From: Deltaproteobacteria bacterium
GTDB lineage: Bacteria; Myxococcota; Polyangia; Polyangiales; B10-G4
Length of the DNA stretch: 6,958 nt
NCBI GenBank assembly: GCA_019312705.1
Contig: JAFDCW010000451.1
Span: 1-6,958 of the forward strand
Direction: 5' to 3'
Below, in pieces: positions 5,025 to 6,958 of this stretch. The translations under genes and the position numbers were made by a program. Positions within the stretch are counted from its first letter, which is position 1; each line of letters opens with the position of its first letter. The notes beneath the pieces are model-generated. The model had not been told where the DNA came from, made no database searches, and saw only the letters and a list, made by a program, of their open reading frames with translations.

Positions 5025-6140
5025 ATGCAGGCGCTGATGCTTTACCGTTTTGTCCTGCGACCCTTCCTGTGGCTGCTTTCGGCTGAGACCGCCCACCGCG
5101 TTGCCTTCGGAGCATTGCGGTTCTGGGCGGCGTTTCCCGGGGGCAAGGCGCTGCTCGGCCTGGCCTATGGCTACCGGAACCCCGCGGCTGAGGTGAAGGC
5201 CCTCGGCCTGACCTTTCCGACGCCCGTGGGCCTCGCCGCCGGCTTCGACAAGGACGCCGAGGGCTACGACGCCCTCGGCGCGCTCGGTTTCGGCTTCGTC
5301 GAGATCGGGACGATCACCGGCGAAGGCCAGACGGGCAACCCGCAGCCCCGGCTCTTTCGGGTGCCGCGGGATCGGGCCCTCATCAATCGCATGGGCTTCA
5401 ACAACCGCGGCTCGGCTGCAGCGGCTCGGCGCCTCGCTAAGGGACGGCGAGCCGTCGTCGGCGTGAACATCGGCAAGACGAAGGTCGTCGCCGAAGACGA
5501 CGCCGCGGCGGACTACGTCAAGAGCACCGAGCGCCTCGCGGTGCACGCGGACTACTTCGTGGTCAACGTGAGCTCGCCGAATACGCCGGGCCTCCGAAAC
5601 CTCCAGGCCGTCGACAAGCTGCGCCCGCTCCTGACGTCCGTGCGCGAGGCCCTCGACCGGGCATCACCCTCGCGGCGGGTGCCGTTGCTGGTGAAGATAG
5701 CTCCAGACCTCGCCAACCAGGACATCGACGAAGTCGCCGACCTCGCCCTCGAGCTCGGCCTCGACGGCATCATCGCCACCAATACGACGATCTCCCGGGA
5801 AGGCCTCGAGACCGATGCACAGGAAGTCGAAGCCATCGGCGCCGGCGGCCTCAGCGGCGCGCCCCTCCGCCAGCGAGCCCTCGACGTGCTCGAGCGCCTG
5901 AAGCTCCGCGTCGGGGAAAACCTCGTGCTCGTCAGCGTCGGGGGCATCACCACGGTGGACGACGCCTGGCAGCGCATCGCCGCTGGCGCGACGCTGGTGC
6001 AAGTCTACTCAGCGTTCATCTTCGAAGGCCCCGGCCTCCCGGCCCATCTCGCCGAAGGACTGGTCGCTCGGGCCCGGGCCGAGGGCTACCCGACGATCGC
6101 CGATGCGGTCGGGGCGAACGGACGAAGCACCCGGGGCTAG
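5025..6140 (+). CDS. pyrD: dihydroorotate dehydrogenase (quinone), class 2
   Basis: PyrD oxidises dihydroorotate to orotate, the fourth step of de novo UMP synthesis. Class 2 enzymes pass electrons through FMN to membrane quinone. The 371-residue protein has an N-terminal amphipathic/hydrophobic extension ([19 protein letters not shown], about 6-24), the membrane-docking and quinone-tunnel element that marks class 2. The FMN barrel follows: AAGFDKD (71-77), RMGFNN (122-127), VNIGK (147-151), and [15 protein letters not shown] with catalytic Ser183. Next come VKIAPD with Lys224, NTT (253-255), GGLSGAPLR (from 274), SVGGI (304-308) and the phosphate-binding VYSAF (327-331). All expected active-site residues are present, so it should be active. 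The start at 5025 is preferred; an ATG at 5037 matches many homologues equally well. An ATG at 4929 would overlap the divergent aminotransferase. It is convergent with corA, 43 bases apart, and no other pyrimidine gene is nearby, as is common for pyrD. Confidence 0.97.
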   Translation: MQALMLYRFVLRPFLWLLSAETAHRVAFGALRFWAAFPGGKALLGLAYGYRNPAAEVKALGLTFPTPVGLAAGFDKDAEGYDALGALGFGFVEIGTITGEGQTGNPQPRLFRVPRDRALINRMGFNNRGSAAAARRLAKGRRAVVGVNIGKTKVVAEDDAAADYVKSTERLAVHADYFVVNVSSPNTPGLRNLQAVDKLRPLLTSVREALDRASPSRRVPLLVKIAPDLANQDIDEVADLALELGLDGIIATNTTISREGLETDAQEVEAIGAGGLSGAPLRQRALDVLERLKLRVGENLVLVSVGGITTVDDAWQRIAAGATLVQVYSAFIFEGPGLPAHLAEGLVARARAEGYPTIADAVGANGRSTRG

Positions 6141-6163
6141 ATCCAAACGGTGTCGCCGTGGAT
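6141..6163 (+). terminator. weak hairpin after pyrD in the convergent pyrD-corA gap
   Basis: ATCCA and CGG on the left pair with CCG and TGGAT on the right, with a two-base AA bulge and the loop TGTCG. It starts directly after the pyrD stop in the 43-base gap between the convergent genes. Only eight pairs form and no T-tract follows, so intrinsic termination is doubtful. Confidence 0.25.
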
Positions 6164-6183
6164 CGCGCTCCAGGGGATACTGT

Positions 6184-6958
6184 TTAGAGCCAGCCGCGTC
6201 GGCGGAAGAAGCTCACGAAAACGACGACGTTGATGACCATCAAGGCCCAGGCGAAGGCGTAGCCGTGCTTCCAATGGAGCTCGGGCATGTCGTCGAAGTT
6301 CATGCCGTAGACGCCGACGATGAAGGTCAGGGGCAGCATGATGGTGCTGATCAGCGTCAGCACCTTCATGACCTCGTTCATGCGGTTGGACTGCACGCTG
6401 AGGAAGGCGTCGAGGCTCGAGGCGACGAGTTCGCGGTAGCTGTCCGCGAGGTCGTTCACGCGGACGAAGTGATCGTGCACGTCTCGGTAGAAGGGAAGGG
6501 CGTCTTCGGGGATGCGCGACATGGTGCCGTTGGACAGCCGCAGCAAGACGTCGGTCTGATGGATGGCGACCCGCCGGACGCGCTGGAGCGAGTGCTTGAG
6601 GTCGAAGATCTTCTCGAGCACTCCCTTGGGCTTCTTCTCTCGCATGATCGACGTCTCGAGCTCGCCGATGGCCGCGTCGTATCGGCTCATCAAGGGCAGG
6701 TAGCGGTCGATGAGGTGGTCGACGATGGCGTGGGCGAGGAAAGCTGGGTCCTTGTGCAGGATCCTCGGGTCCCTCCGAACCCGGGAGACGACAAACTCGA
6801 TGCTCGCGACCTTTCGGTCGTGGTGGGTGAGCACGAAGCCCGGGGCGAGGAGCAGGTCGATCTCGACGGTCTTCAGGTCGTCCGGTGCGGCGTGATCGAT
6901 GTCGATTCCGTGAGCGATCAGATAGTAGAAGCCGTCGTGCTCCTCTAGCTTCGGCTGC
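6184..6958 (-). CDS. corA: CorA-family magnesium/divalent cation transporter, N-terminus beyond window
   Basis: CorA proteins are homopentameric inner-membrane channels for Mg2+ (some for Co2+, Ni2+ or Zn2+), with a large cytoplasmic funnel and two C-terminal membrane helices. The 257 visible residues run from the right edge, reading PKLEEHDGFYYLIAHGID, the conserved beta segment of the funnel, followed by KTVEIDLLLAPGFVLTHH. A long charged helical region follows and ends in SNRMNEVMKVL. The first membrane helix (about LTLISTIMLPLTFIVGVY) runs straight into GMNF, the selectivity signature, encoded at 6298-6306. The loop MPELHWKHG precedes the second helix (FAWALMVINVVVFVSFF) and the basic tail RRRGWL. 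The GTG at 6834 is internal, not a start: the frame upstream is open to the edge and clearly CorA-like. The C-terminal part is intact. It is convergent with pyrD. Confidence 0.95.
   Translation of the reverse strand, partial: QPKLEEHDGFYYLIAHGIDIDHAAPDDLKTVEIDLLLAPGFVLTHHDRKVASIEFVVSRVRRDPRILHKDPAFLAHAIVDHLIDRYLPLMSRYDAAIGELETSIMREKKPKGVLEKIFDLKHSLQRVRRVAIHQTDVLLRLSNGTMSRIPEDALPFYRDVHDHFVRVNDLADSYRELVASSLDAFLSVQSNRMNEVMKVLTLISTIMLPLTFIVGVYGMNFDDMPELHWKHGYAFAWALMVINVVVFVSFFRRRGWL

Noticed and set aside
4593..5546. - strand ORF spanning the aminotransferase start and pyrD
   Set aside because: It overlaps two well-supported genes and has no recognisable domain.
6103..6948. + strand ORF opposite corA
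   Set aside because: It is the antisense shadow of CorA, whose - frame has the GMN motif and both membrane helices.

Overview
The window is GC-rich DNA whose third codon positions are dominated by G and C. Its gene content fits a Myxococcota-type (deltaproteobacterial) chromosome: a secreted YfaP/DUF2135-like protein with a Gly/Pro-rich linker, stand-alone four-helix-bundle proteins of the 23S-rRNA-intervening-sequence/Avd family, a class 2 PyrD and a CorA transporter. This placement is inference from style and gene families; there is no rRNA gene to settle it.

Layout from left to right. A HAD-superfamily phosphatase-like gene (+, 184-1029) follows a non-coding left edge. A short spacer (1030-1251) holds a perfect 15-bp palindrome and a doubtful 40-codon ORF with a good ribosome binding site. 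Next is a membrane-anchored or exported protein with a C-terminal YfaP/DUF2135-like domain (+, 1252-2487). Fifteen bases after its stop begins a nearly perfect hexanucleotide array of about 20 units (2503-2622). It is C-rich on the + strand and has GGG every six bases on the - strand. Two small, divergent four-helix-bundle genes then face each other (+, 2849-3175; -, 3220-3540) with a strong hairpin between their stops. To their right lie a 27-bp perfect inverted repeat (3555-3622) and a second, short, decayed copy of the same hexamer array (3652-3681). Beyond that are a PLP-dependent class V aminotransferase (-, 3743-4939), divergently transcribed from pyrD (+, 5025-6140), and a CorA-type divalent cation channel (-, 6184 to the right edge, missing its N-terminus).

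The flanking genes (HAD hydrolase, aminotransferase, pyrD, corA) look like ordinary housekeeping or metabolic genes and show no obvious joint pathway. The unusual part is 2488-3742, the gap between two convergent host genes. It is filled by a compact cassette: array, four-helix gene, hairpin, four-helix gene, long inverted repeat, decayed array. No transposase, reverse transcriptase or recombinase is visible in the window, so if the cassette is mobile or regulatory, the machinery lies elsewhere. The cassette is the best candidate here for an undescribed system, but its unity is an inference from layout.
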